A stretch of DNA of 64,000 nt, from NCBI GenBank assembly GCA_016197365.1, contig JACPVS010000019.1, positions 140,916 through 204,915 of the forward strand. Reading direction: 5' to 3'. A program made the position numbers and the translations under genes. The notes beneath the pieces are model-generated. The model searched no databases. It was not told the DNA's origin and saw nothing but the letters and a program-made list of their open reading frames with translations. Positions 33,637 to 41,461 of the stretch are shown here, in pieces. Each line of letters begins with the position of its first letter. Position 1 is the stretch's first letter. The DNA is from Mycolicibacterium cosmeticum. Lineage in GTDB: Bacteria > Actinomycetota > Actinomycetes > Mycobacteriales > Mycobacteriaceae.

Positions 33637-35427
33637 CTAGAAGCCTCCGGCCAGATACTCCGACCGTGCGGCCTGCCTGGCCAGCTTGCCGCTGGTGGTG
33701 CGGGGCACCGTGCCCGCACTGACGAGCCGGATGTCGGCGATCGCCAAACCATGGCCGCGTGACACCGCCGCCCTGATCGCGGCCGCCACCGTCTCGGGGT
33801 CCACCCGGCCCGCACCGACGGCGCGTTCGGCCACGATCACCACACCTTCGCCGCCGGCCAGGGGCACCGAGAATGCCACCGCGAATCCGGCGCGCACGGC
33901 CGGGGTCGCCTCGGCGACGGTGTGTTCGATGTCCTGCGGATAGTGATTGCGCCCGTCCACGATGAGCACATCCTTGACGCGTCCGGTGATGAAGAGTTCC
34001 CCGTCGAGGTAGACCCCGAGGTCGCCGGTGCGCAACCACAGGGCGCCGGACTCGGTGCCCTCGGCGTGGCTGCCCGCCGCCAAGGTCGATTCCAGTTTGT
34101 TCCGGAACGTGGCTTCGCTCTCCTGCGGCCGGCGCCAGTAGGCGGCGCCGACGTTGTCCCCGTGCAGCCAGATCTCGCCGACCTCGCCGTCGGCCAACTC
34201 CGTCCCGGTCGATGCGTCGACGATGACGGCCCATTGGCTCGGCGCGATCCGGCCGCACGAGACGTGGGTGTTGGCGGTGGGGGCGGTCGGCTCGGTCTTC
34301 ACCGCGTGGCCGGCACCCAGTTCGTGACGGTCGAGGGCGACCGCTCGCGGCGCCGCGGCCGGATCGGTGGTCGACACGAAGAGGGTGGCCTCGGCCAACC
34401 CGTAGGACGGCTTGACGGCCGTCGGCGCCAAACCGTACGGCGCGAACACCTCGTTGAATCGGCCGATGGAGTCGGCACTGACCGGTTCGGATCCGTTGAT
34501 CAGGCCCGCGACGTTGCTCAGGTCCAGCGACTCACCCTCCGGGGGCAGGCCGCGCGTGGCGGCGAGGTCGAAGGCGAAGTTGGGGGCCGCTGCGAAGGTG
34601 CGGCCGGGTTCGGTGTCGGAGCCGAGTTCCTTGATCCAGCGGTAGGGCCGCCGGATGAACGCCGACGGCGACATCAGGGTGATGTGGCCACCGAGCAGGG
34701 CCGGGAACATGATCATCAGCAGGCCCATGTCGTGGAACAGCGGCAGCCAGCTGACGCTGCGGATGTCCCAGTCCAGCCCGACGGCGATCACCATCTGCAG
34801 CACGTTGGTGCAGACCGACCGGTGGGTGATCTCCACGCCGGCGGGCTTGCGGGTGGAACCCGAGGTGTACTGCAGGTAGGCGATGTCGTCCATCCCGATC
34901 GGCACCGGCCGCACCTCGGACGCCAGCGTCTCGGGGACCGCGTCGACCGCCATCATGCGGGGGCGTTGACCGGCCGCCCGGCGGCGCAGACAGTCGCGGA
35001 CCGTTTCGGCGCAGTCCATCGTCGTCAGCACGACCGTCGGCTGCGCATCGACGATGACGTTGTCGAGCCGCTCGGCCTGACCGGCCATTTCGGGAGCGAA
35101 GAGGGGCACGGCGATGCAGCCTGCCTGGATGGCGGCGAAGAATGCCACCACGTAGTCGATACCCTGCGGAGCCAGGATGGCGGCCCGGTCGCCGGGACGG
35201 GTGACCTGCTGCAATCGTGCGGCGACAGCCGAGACACGCAGCCGCATGTGCTGCCATGACAAATCGATCCGCCGGACGCTCCGGTCTGGACCGAAGTCCA
35301 GGTACCGATACGCGACCGCGGGCGAGGCAGCCTCGAAGTTGCGTTCCAGATACGTACAAATCGTCGTATCCGTCGGCAACTCGATCCGGCCGCTCTCGCC
35401 GAGATAGTCCTCAAGCTTCAGCGCCAC
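33637..35427 (-). CDS. Fatty acyl-AMP ligase (FadD, FAAL type)
   Basis: Activates a fatty acid as acyl-AMP for transfer to a carrier or polyketide synthase. The 596-residue ANL-family enzyme has P-loop YLQYTSGSTRKPAG, LPLFHDMGL, SYGLAEATLFVS (FAAL signature), WLRTGDLG and ITGRVKDVLIVDGRNHYPQDIE. The hinge and C-terminal lysine region (TTSGKLAR) is present. No PKS gene lies nearby, unlike most mycobacterial FAALs. It heads the string fadD / 51-aa ORF / lipoprotein / zincin-VWD. GTG start at 35427. Confidence 0.9.
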   Translation of the reverse strand: MALKLEDYLGESGRIELPTDTTICTYLERNFEAASPAVAYRYLDFGPDRSVRRIDLSWQHMRLRVSAVAARLQQVTRPGDRAAILAPQGIDYVVAFFAAIQAGCIAVPLFAPEMAGQAERLDNVIVDAQPTVVLTTMDCAETVRDCLRRRAAGQRPRMMAVDAVPETLASEVRPVPIGMDDIAYLQYTSGSTRKPAGVEITHRSVCTNVLQMVIAVGLDWDIRSVSWLPLFHDMGLLMIMFPALLGGHITLMSPSAFIRRPYRWIKELGSDTEPGRTFAAAPNFAFDLAATRGLPPEGESLDLSNVAGLINGSEPVSADSIGRFNEVFAPYGLAPTAVKPSYGLAEATLFVSTTDPAAAPRAVALDRHELGAGHAVKTEPTAPTANTHVSCGRIAPSQWAVIVDASTGTELADGEVGEIWLHGDNVGAAYWRRPQESEATFRNKLESTLAAGSHAEGTESGALWLRTGDLGVYLDGELFITGRVKDVLIVDGRNHYPQDIEHTVAEATPAVRAGFAVAFSVPLAGGEGVVIVAERAVGAGRVDPETVAAAIRAAVSRGHGLAIADIRLVSAGTVPRTTSGKLARQAARSEYLAGGF

Positions 35428-35582
35428 GTCAGCCCGCTCTTCGCACCATTTCCGCCGATACCCTGGGGAGTCTAAAGAGGTACGCCCGCGTTCACGGGTT
35501 GCGACACTGCTCTCAGCCCTATTCAGTCACCCCGAGCACACGGTAACGAAAATCAGACGGGCGCGCGCGGAAGCCCTGCGAC

Positions 35583-36098
35583 TCAGTTGGTCTTGGCGGG
35601 CGGGCGGAAGAAAATGGCCAGCTGGCCGATACCACCGGCCAGGCCCAGCACCACGGCGATCGCCAGCCCGCACCAGCCGTGCAGGTACTGGTAGATGCCG
35701 GTCGTGCTGAACAACAGGTGGTCCAGACTGTAGCGACCGGCACCGGTGCCCGCGATCGCGACGGCGGCCACGGCCAGGATGAGGTTGTACTCCCACCCTT
35801 CCTTCACGATGAAGAAGCCGTTGTGCCGGTGCACGGTCCAGGCCGCCACCAGCATCAGGGCGACGAAGCCGGCGGCCGGGATCGGCGTCAGCAGACCCAG
35901 CGCCAATCCGAGGCCCGCGGCGATCTCGGTGCTCGCCGCCACCCGCGCGTGGAACAGACCCGGCTTCATCCCGATGCTGTCGAACCAGCCCGCGGTGCCG
36001 GGGATGCGCCCCCCGCCGAAGAACTTGTTGTAGCCGTGAGCGGCCATTGTCAGACCGAGAACGACGCGCAAAATCAGGATCGCAGTATCAGCAGCCAC
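35583..36098 (-). CDS. DoxX-family membrane protein
   Basis: A 171-residue four-helix membrane protein: LILRVVLGLTMAAHGYNKFFGG, AASTEIAAGLGLALGLLTPIPAAGFVALMLVA, NLILAVAAVAIAG and a final helix. DoxX proteins are implicated in redox homeostasis with partner oxidoreductases. The GTG at 36098 is chosen because a leaderless -10 sits seven bases before it. No ribosome site is present. Confidence 0.85.
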   Translation of the reverse strand: MAADTAILILRVVLGLTMAAHGYNKFFGGGRIPGTAGWFDSIGMKPGLFHARVAASTEIAAGLGLALGLLTPIPAAGFVALMLVAAWTVHRHNGFFIVKEGWEYNLILAVAAVAIAGTGAGRYSLDHLLFSTTGIYQYLHGWCGLAIAVVLGLAGGIGQLAIFFRPPAKTN

Positions 36099-36105
36099 GT
36101 AACAG

Positions 36106-36111
36106 AATCTA
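36106..36111 (-). promoter_or_regulatory. Leaderless -10 of the DoxX gene
   Basis: TAGATT on the minus strand, exactly seven bases before GTG 36098. This also fixes the start codon. Confidence 0.6.
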
Positions 36112-36120
36112 GGGCATCTG

Positions 36121-36870
36121 TTACACGGCCGCCCACCCCCCATCCACACTGAGCACCGCGCCGTGGATGTTCGCGGCGTCGTCACCGGCCAGGAACACCA
36201 CGACCGCGGCCACCTCGTCCGGTGTGCTCATCCGGCGCGACGGAATGCGGGCCAGCACCGGGGCGACGTGGTCGGCGGACTCCAGTGCCCGGTCGGTGGC
36301 GATAGGGCCGGGCGCCACGGCGTTGACGCGGACACCCTGCGGCCCGTACTCGGCGGCCCACGACTTGGTCAGCGAATGCACCGCCGCCTTGGTGGAGCTG
36401 TACAGCGCCGACTTGTCGCCGCCGATCAGTCCGGTGATCGAGCCGATGTTCACCACCGCTCCCCCGCCGCGCTGTGCCATCGCGGGCGCCAGCGCGCCGG
36501 TCAGCAGGAACGGCGCGAGGACGTTGGTCCGGTAGGACTCCAGCAGCGTCTCTTCGGACACCGCTTCGGTCGGTACCGGCAGCGACCAGATACCGGCGTT
36601 GTTCACCAGGATGTCGACCGGCCCGGCCGCCTCGGCCAGTCGGCGTACCTGCGCCTCACCCGCGCCCAGATCGGCGGCGATGAACTCGGCCTGCCCGCCG
36701 GCCGCCCGGATGTCTCCGACGACGGCGTCACCGCGAACCTTGTCCCGGCCGCTGACGATGACCCGCGCGCCCTCGGCCGCCAAGGCCTTCGCGATGGCGA
36801 CACCGAGACCGCCGGTGGACCCTGTTACCAGTGCTGTGCGGCCCGCAAGCCGCGTAGTGTTTGGACTCAT
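36121..36870 (-). CDS. Short-chain dehydrogenase/reductase
   Basis: A 249-residue classical SDR. TGSTGGLG cofactor loop; SGRDK after strand 2 with Arg (NADPH preference); NNAGIW; Ser in NIGSITG; YSSTK (Tyr/Lys). The C-terminus ends with GAVLSVDGGWAAV, typical of 3-oxoacyl-ACP/glucose-type SDRs. Its start codon is inside a 16-bp palindrome shared with the divergent TetR gene, which probably represses it. Substrate unknown. Confidence 0.9.
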   Translation of the reverse strand: MSPNTTRLAGRTALVTGSTGGLGVAIAKALAAEGARVIVSGRDKVRGDAVVGDIRAAGGQAEFIAADLGAGEAQVRRLAEAAGPVDILVNNAGIWSLPVPTEAVSEETLLESYRTNVLAPFLLTGALAPAMAQRGGGAVVNIGSITGLIGGDKSALYSSTKAAVHSLTKSWAAEYGPQGVRVNAVAPGPIATDRALESADHVAPVLARIPSRRMSTPDEVAAVVVFLAGDDAANIHGAVLSVDGGWAAV

Positions 36871-36877
36871 GAGTCCA
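36862..36877. promoter_or_regulatory. TetR operator 1 (SDR side)
   Basis: TGGACTCATGAGTCCA, a perfect 16-bp palindrome covering the SDR start codon. It has the architecture TGGAC-N6-GTCCA. Confidence 0.65.
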
Positions 36878-36894
36878 CAAGTAGTCCGTTGAAA

Positions 36895-37500
36895 ATGGAC
36901 CCGCAAGTCCAAACTTTGACCGCGAAAGGCGCGGCGACCCGGGACCGTATCGTGGTGGGCGCCGCCACCGAGATTCGCGCTCGCGGTGTGGCCCTGACCA
37001 CCCTCGATGACATCCGGGCCCGCACCGGCACCTCGAAGAGTCAACTGTTCCACTACTTTCCGGGCGGTAAGGAGCAACTACTCCTCGCGGTGGCCCAGCA
37101 CGAGGCCGAACAGGTACTCGCCGATCAACAACCTCACCTGGGTGCGTTGACGTCCTGGGCGGCGTGGCAGCGCTGGCGCGAGGCCGTCGTGGACCGATAC
37201 CGGCGCCAGGGCCAGAGCTGCCCGCTGAGCATGCTGATGTCCGAGATCGGCCGCACCACACCGGGCGCGCAGGCCGTCACCACTGCCTTGATGCAGCGCT
37301 GGCATGACGAGATCGCCGACGGCATCCGGGACATGCAGACCCAAGGCAAGATCTCCGCACGGGTGGACGCTCGCAAGAGTTCGGCCGCGCTACTGGCCGG
37401 AATTCAGGGCGGGGTGGGCATCCTGCTGGCCACCGGCGACCTGTCCTACCTGGAGCACGCGCTCGACGTCGGAATAGAGACGCTGCGCTCAGCGAGTTAG
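36895..37500 (+). CDS. TetR-family transcriptional regulator
   Basis: A 201-residue repressor. Helix-turn-helix at ~15-60 (LTTLDDIRARTGTSKSQLFHYF), then a LfrR/TetR_C_16-like ligand domain with GQSCPLSMLMSEIG. ATG 36895 is preceded by TAGTCC at seven bases, a leaderless-like box. Its start is embedded in a second TGGAC-N6-GTCCA operator, so autoregulation is likely. Only 24 bp separate it from the divergent SDR. The 3' end overlaps the convergent SRPBCC gene by 12 bp. Confidence 0.9.
   Translation: MDPQVQTLTAKGAATRDRIVVGAATEIRARGVALTTLDDIRARTGTSKSQLFHYFPGGKEQLLLAVAQHEAEQVLADQQPHLGALTSWAAWQRWREAVVDRYRRQGQSCPLSMLMSEIGRTTPGAQAVTTALMQRWHDEIADGIRDMQTQGKISARVDARKSSAALLAGIQGGVGILLATGDLSYLEHALDVGIETLRSAS
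36896..36911. promoter_or_regulatory. TetR operator 2 (regulator side)
   Basis: TGGAC-CCGCAA-GTCCA, same arms and spacing as operator 1, 34 bp to its right, over the regulator's first codons. Confidence 0.6.
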
Positions 37501-37923
37501 GTACTCCTCGAGCTGATCGCACACCCCGGCCCAGCCGTTCTGGAAGTCGCGGTACACGTCCGACGGCAGCAGTGTGTGTTCGATCGACATGAGCGTCTCG
37601 TCCTGGCCGTGCAGCTCGAAGGTGACGGCGACGATGCTGGACGCCGTCGGATCCGGCCAGTCCGAATTGGCCCACGTGAAGCGCAGCAGACGTGGCCGAT
37701 CGATGTCCAGGAACTGGCCACTGATGATGACCAGCGTGCCGGCGTGGTCGACGTCGAACCGCACCTTCCCGCCCACACGTGGTTCGACGGTGACGGCCAC
37801 GCACTTGTCGGGTCGCGGACACATCCAGTCCGCCAACGACTCCGGGTCCAGCCATTCGTCGAAAACCGCCTCTGGGGTCGCCGGCATGACACGGGCAACG
37901 CGGGCGGTGACGGTCTCGGTCAT
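37489..37923 (-). CDS. SRPBCC/AHSA1-family protein
   Basis: A 144-residue START-like protein of the Aha1-C type: VFDEWLDPESLADWM, GGKVRFDVDHAG, and a late helix QNGWAGVCDQLEEYL. Such proteins bind hydrophobic ligands in a central cavity. The ATG overlaps the ArsR stop by four bases. This ArsR-SRPBCC pairing, often beside a DUF899 gene, is common in actinobacteria. Confidence 0.87.
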   Translation of the reverse strand: MTETVTARVARVMPATPEAVFDEWLDPESLADWMCPRPDKCVAVTVEPRVGGKVRFDVDHAGTLVIISGQFLDIDRPRLLRFTWANSDWPDPTASSIVAVTFELHGQDETLMSIEHTLLPSDVYRDFQNGWAGVCDQLEEYLTR

Positions 37924-38270
37924 CGGGTGATGTTCTTGGTTCTGGCGGCGCTCTTGCGACGCAGCCGGTCCGCCAGTGCGTCGGCTCGGGCCGACCAGAA
38001 GTCGGTGTGCTCGTCGATCCACTGCTGCGCGGCGGTCAGCCCATCGGGCTGCAGGGACAGCCAGTGCTCACGGCCGCGTACTTCGCGGCGCACCAGGCCG
38101 GCCGACTCCAGCACCCCGACGTGCCGCGACACCCCGGCGAACGTCATGGGCAGTGGGGCAGCCAAGTCGGTGATGCGCGCGTCGCCGTCGCGCAGCGCCG
38201 CAAGGAGGCTGCGGCGGGTCGGGTCGGCCAGCGCGGCGTAAGCGCGGTCGAGCATCTGATCTTCAACCAT
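37920..38270 (-). CDS. ArsR-family transcriptional regulator
   Basis: A 116-residue winged helix: ALADPTRRSLLAAL, then ITDLAAPLPMTFAGVSRHVGVLESAGLV and REHWLSLQP wing. No cysteine cluster for metal sensing, so it is not a classical metalloregulator. The first ATG (38270) lies within an operator half; ATG 38255 is an alternative. Divergent from the DUF899 gene, with two matching operators. It probably represses itself, the SRPBCC gene and the DUF899 gene. Confidence 0.88.
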   Translation of the reverse strand: MVEDQMLDRAYAALADPTRRSLLAALRDGDARITDLAAPLPMTFAGVSRHVGVLESAGLVRREVRGREHWLSLQPDGLTAAQQWIDEHTDFWSARADALADRLRRKSAARTKNITR

Positions 38271-38279
38271 TCTGTTGAC
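38262..38279. promoter_or_regulatory. ArsR operator 1
   Basis: TTCAAC-CATTCT-GTTGAC over the ArsR start codon; one mismatch from operator 2 in the arms. Confidence 0.55.
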
Positions 38280-38315
38280 TATAGCGGCCGGGCCGTGTTT
38301 CCCTGGATTCGAGAC

Positions 38316-38335
38316 ATTCAACACAATGGTTGAAT
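38316..38335. promoter_or_regulatory. ArsR operator 2
   Basis: ATTCAAC-ACAATG-GTTGAAT, perfect 7-bp arms, just before the AGGGGG of the DUF899 gene. 55 bp from operator 1, same six-base spacer. Confidence 0.65.
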
Positions 38336-38348
38336 TAGGGGGATGGCA

Positions 38349-39089
38349 ATGAACAAGCCGGCAATCGTCTCTGCCACCGATTGGCAGCAGGCACTCGACG
38401 AAATGTTGTTCAGGGAAAAGGCTTTCACGAAGGCGCGGGACGCACTGGCGGCCGAACGCCGACGGATGCCGTGGACCCTCGTGGACAAAAAGTACGTGTT
38501 CGACGGGCCCGATGGGCAGGTCGGTCTGCTCGATCTGTTCGGTGGCCGACGCCAGCTTCTGGTCTATCGGGCGTTCGTCGACCCTGGCGTGCACGGCTGG
38601 CCCGACCACGGGTGCGTCGGTTGCTCACTGATGGCCGACCACATCGGCAACCTGGCACACCTCAACGCCCGTGGCACCACGCTGGTCTACACCTCACGCG
38701 GGTCGCAGGCCGATCTGGCCCGGATCAAGCAGCGGATGGGCTGGGACATCCCGTGGTACACCATGCTTCCCGGCGAGAACGCCTTCGATGTCGACTTCGG
38801 CGTGGACCAATGGCACGGCACCAACGCCTTCATCCGCGACGGTGACCGCGTCTACCGCACCTACTTCATCGACAGCCGCGGCGACGAGGTGTTCGTCAAC
38901 ACCTGGAACTTCCTCGACATGACGGCCTTGGGCCGGCAGGAGACCTGGGAGGACTCCCCGGCCGGCTATCCGCAGTCCAAGCCGTACGAATGGTGGTGCT
39001 GGCACGACGAATACGGGCAGCGCGCACCGTCGCGCTGGTTCGGCGACCCCGACCCCGATGATCCGAACGATCCCCGGCCTTCGGCCTGA
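38349..39089 (+). CDS. DUF899 thioredoxin-like protein
   Basis: A 246-residue protein of the DUF899 family, a thioredoxin-fold group. CVGCS supplies a CxxC-type pair in a loop after HGWPDHG. Conserved WYTMLPGENAFDVDFGVDQWHG and the final FLDMTALGRQETWEDSP are diagnostic. ATG 38349 is chosen because GGGGG lies at proper distance; ATG 38343 is also in frame. It is under the ArsR operator. Probably a redox or disulfide-handling enzyme; substrate unknown. Confidence 0.87.
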   Translation: MNKPAIVSATDWQQALDEMLFREKAFTKARDALAAERRRMPWTLVDKKYVFDGPDGQVGLLDLFGGRRQLLVYRAFVDPGVHGWPDHGCVGCSLMADHIGNLAHLNARGTTLVYTSRGSQADLARIKQRMGWDIPWYTMLPGENAFDVDFGVDQWHGTNAFIRDGDRVYRTYFIDSRGDEVFVNTWNFLDMTALGRQETWEDSPAGYPQSKPYEWWCWHDEYGQRAPSRWFGDPDPDDPNDPRPSA

Positions 39090-39101
39090 GATGATCAGCG
39101 G

Positions 39102-39512
39102 GTGACCATCACCCGCTCGGTACCCGATATCGGCTACCTCAGCCCGCAACTGTTCGATGATCTCGGCATCGTGCAGACGGTCGTCGCCAACGGCACGGTG
39201 TACGTGTCGGGCATTGCTCCGCTGACCGATGCCACCGGGGAAGTCGATGTGGTGAGCACGGTCTTCGCCGACCAACTGGCCTACGTGCTCGACGTTCTGG
39301 AGCGTTCGTTGCTCGCCGCCGATACCGGCCGAGAAGGTTTGGTGGCCTGGACCATCTACACCACCGACATGCCGGCGCTGGCCGCGTGCACCCCGATGCT
39401 CAAGGCCTGGGTCGGTGAGCACCGGCCGACCAGCACCTGGATCGGCTGCGCGAGTTTCATCCATCCTCAGCAGCTGCTCGAACTCACCGCGACTGCCGTG
39501 CTCCTCCCGTGA
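39102..39512 (+). CDS. RidA-family protein lacking the catalytic arginine
   Basis: A 136-residue YjgF/RidA trimer-type fold: VVANGTVYVSGIAPLT, DQLAYVLDVLERSL, VVAWTIYTTDM-like strand, and a final LLELTATAVLL. Canonical RidA has an Arg in the P-x-R-x-x segment before the last strands; here that segment reads PTSTWIGCASFIHPQQ without it, so imine hydrolysis is doubtful. GTG 39102, 12 bp after DUF899. The stop codon is inside the downstream hairpin. Confidence 0.82.
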   Translation: MTITRSVPDIGYLSPQLFDDLGIVQTVVANGTVYVSGIAPLTDATGEVDVVSTVFADQLAYVLDVLERSLLAADTGREGLVAWTIYTTDMPALAACTPMLKAWVGEHRPTSTWIGCASFIHPQQLLELTATAVLLP

Positions 39513-39564
39513 TTTGTGGAGCCGCACCCGTAATGGTTACGGGTGCGGCTCCACAAATCACGGG
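39506..39564. terminator. 28-bp perfect hairpin, bidirectional terminator containing both stop codons
   Basis: 39506-39533 is fully complementary to 39537-39564 with a three-base loop. The RidA stop (39510-39512) and the WS/DGAT stop (39560-39558) lie in opposite arms at mirrored positions. Confidence 0.85.
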
Positions 39565-40826
39565 AAAGCGGACTCCAGGCGCTCCATATAGGCGTCCACG
39601 TCGCCGATCGCGGACTCGGCGGCGAACACGCTGATCGAGATGGTGTCGCCCACCCCGGTGACACAGTGGGTCAGCCCCACCATCGGGGACAGCCCGGGAA
39701 ACGCCGCGGCCATCCGCACCGGCGCGCCGCCGAACGCGAAATCCGCGGGCCCGCAGTTCACGCTGGACACCACCGTGTTCCCGGTGACTGTCGCCGACCG
39801 CGTCGACGGGTCGAATTGTCCTATGCCCCAACGCAACAGGGGCGCCGGCGTGGCGGCGAAGGCCTCGTCGGAGGCACGCATCGCACGGTGCGCGGCGCGG
39901 GCCCTGCGCGCATCAAGTTCACCCGCGATGGCGGTACGGCGCTCCCCCGCCGCCAGTTCGGGAGACAGGCCGACGCCGACGGTACCGAAATGGTTGTACG
40001 CCTGGCGCGGGCCGGGTTTGGCCATCGTGACCTCCGCACCGAGTGCGGACACGTCCTCGCCGAGCTCCGACAGTTGCGCGGCAAGGGCTTCGGCGATCCC
40101 GGCCAGCGCCACCACGGTGACCGTGCCGCCGAACAGGGACGCCCGTGGGCGCACCAAGGTCCGCATGGCCTGCGCACCGGAAGGGCGCGCGTTGGTACCC
40201 AAGGGCACCCGCGCCGGAGCGGGCGGCGGTACCAGTCCGGATTCGGTGTCCTGCACCAACTCACGGTGCGCTCGGGCGGCTTGCACGCTGCGCCACGGCA
40301 AGGACAGCGGGCCGATGCGAGGCGATACCACCGGCGCCACCTCACCCACCCGGCCGAACATCAGTGCCGCCGGCGCGCAGGTACGCCCACCGCCGCCGAG
40401 GGCGTGGGTGATCTGCAGTGCCACGACGGTCCCCTGGCCGGAAACGCCGGGGATGCCGTCGATTCCGGCGAAAATGTGCAGCCGCCACGGCGTCACTCGC
40501 GGATCGAGCTGATCATCCACCACGGCGCGCACCGCGGCAAGGCAGCCTGCCCAGGTGCGCTCGCCGGGTGCGTGCACGGTGAAGCGGGAGCGGTCGGCCG
40601 GGCACGGCACCCAGCTCGGGTAGTGCAGCCGCGACGAGCCGTCGATGCGCTGCGACAGATCCACACTGGCGCGTGCCTGCACGACGAGCTCGTCGAGTGC
40701 CCGGTCCAGATCGGCTGGCACACCGTCGAACCCGTACACCAGGATGGTGTCGTTGGGGATCTTGGCCGACATCCAGAACATCTGGGCATCGGCCGGGGCC
40801 AAACGGGGCGTCCGCCGACCCTTCAC
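39558..40826 (-). CDS. WS/DGAT-like acyltransferase, degenerate active site
   Basis: A 422-residue protein with the two-domain WS/DGAT layout (start APADAQMFWMSA, C-terminal NTVVSSVNCGPADFAFGGAPV). The catalytic HHxxxDG is replaced by ITHALGGGGRT, keeping one His and losing Asp. It is therefore probably not an active acyltransferase, or uses another mechanism. GTG 40826 is two bases after the second Mce-associated gene, so it belongs to the mce transcript. A lipid-binding partner role for the importer is conceivable. Confidence 0.78.
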   Translation of the reverse strand: MKGRRTPRLAPADAQMFWMSAKIPNDTILVYGFDGVPADLDRALDELVVQARASVDLSQRIDGSSRLHYPSWVPCPADRSRFTVHAPGERTWAGCLAAVRAVVDDQLDPRVTPWRLHIFAGIDGIPGVSGQGTVVALQITHALGGGGRTCAPAALMFGRVGEVAPVVSPRIGPLSLPWRSVQAARAHRELVQDTESGLVPPPAPARVPLGTNARPSGAQAMRTLVRPRASLFGGTVTVVALAGIAEALAAQLSELGEDVSALGAEVTMAKPGPRQAYNHFGTVGVGLSPELAAGERRTAIAGELDARRARAAHRAMRASDEAFAATPAPLLRWGIGQFDPSTRSATVTGNTVVSSVNCGPADFAFGGAPVRMAAAFPGLSPMVGLTHCVTGVGDTISISVFAAESAIGDVDAYMERLESAFP

Positions 40827-40828
40827 GA

Positions 40829-41461
40829 CTACACCGGGTCGAATTTCGAGATCAGCCAGCGGTCGCCGTGCTTCTCCAGCACCACCCGGACGCTGGAGGC
40901 CGTGTCGGTGGGTGCGTCGGCTCCGACCACCACGGTCTGGTTGACGAATACCAGCACCACCGCATGGCTGGGATCAGCCGACACCGACGCCGCCGCCGGA
41001 ACCGTTGCCACCGCGGAGATCTGCTTCTGCTTCGCACCCGGGATGACGACCTCGTGGGTCAACGAGGTGTAGGACTCCTGGAACTCGCCGGTGAGCAGAT
41101 CACGCGCGGCATCGAGTTGCTGCTCGACGGTGTCGGGCTTGTAGGACAACAGGGCGATGGTGCTGTCCTTGGCCACCTGGACGGATTCGGCCCGGGCCTT
41201 GTCGCCGTCGCGCACCGAATTGTCCTGCCATTTGAAGAAACCGGCGGTCAGGGCCAGCACCAGGGCCAGCCCCGGCAAGATGCCGAAGGCCACGACACGC
41301 TTCCAGTCCAGGGACCGCTTCGGCTGCGGCTCGACCGGCTCGGCGGCTACAGGTGCGTCGGTGGCGGCGTCTTCTGCACCGGTCTCCTCGACAGCGGACG
41401 ACTCACTGAGCTCTTCGGCCTCGGTGACCGTGTCTTTGTCGTCGTGCTTCGGTTCGGTCAC
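40829..41461 (-). CDS. Mce-associated membrane protein (second)
   Basis: A 210-residue protein. Acidic disordered N-terminus (~1-50), one membrane helix (VVAFGILPGLALVLALTAGFF) and a C-terminal NTF2-like periplasmic domain (VVLEKHGDRWLISKFDPV), as in the Mas/Mam proteins after mceF. GTG overlaps the preceding gene's stop (GTGA). These proteins stabilise Mce complexes. Confidence 0.85.
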   Translation of the reverse strand: MTEPKHDDKDTVTEAEELSESSAVEETGAEDAATDAPVAAEPVEPQPKRSLDWKRVVAFGILPGLALVLALTAGFFKWQDNSVRDGDKARAESVQVAKDSTIALLSYKPDTVEQQLDAARDLLTGEFQESYTSLTHEVVIPGAKQKQISAVATVPAAASVSADPSHAVVLVFVNQTVVVGADAPTDTASSVRVVLEKHGDRWLISKFDPV

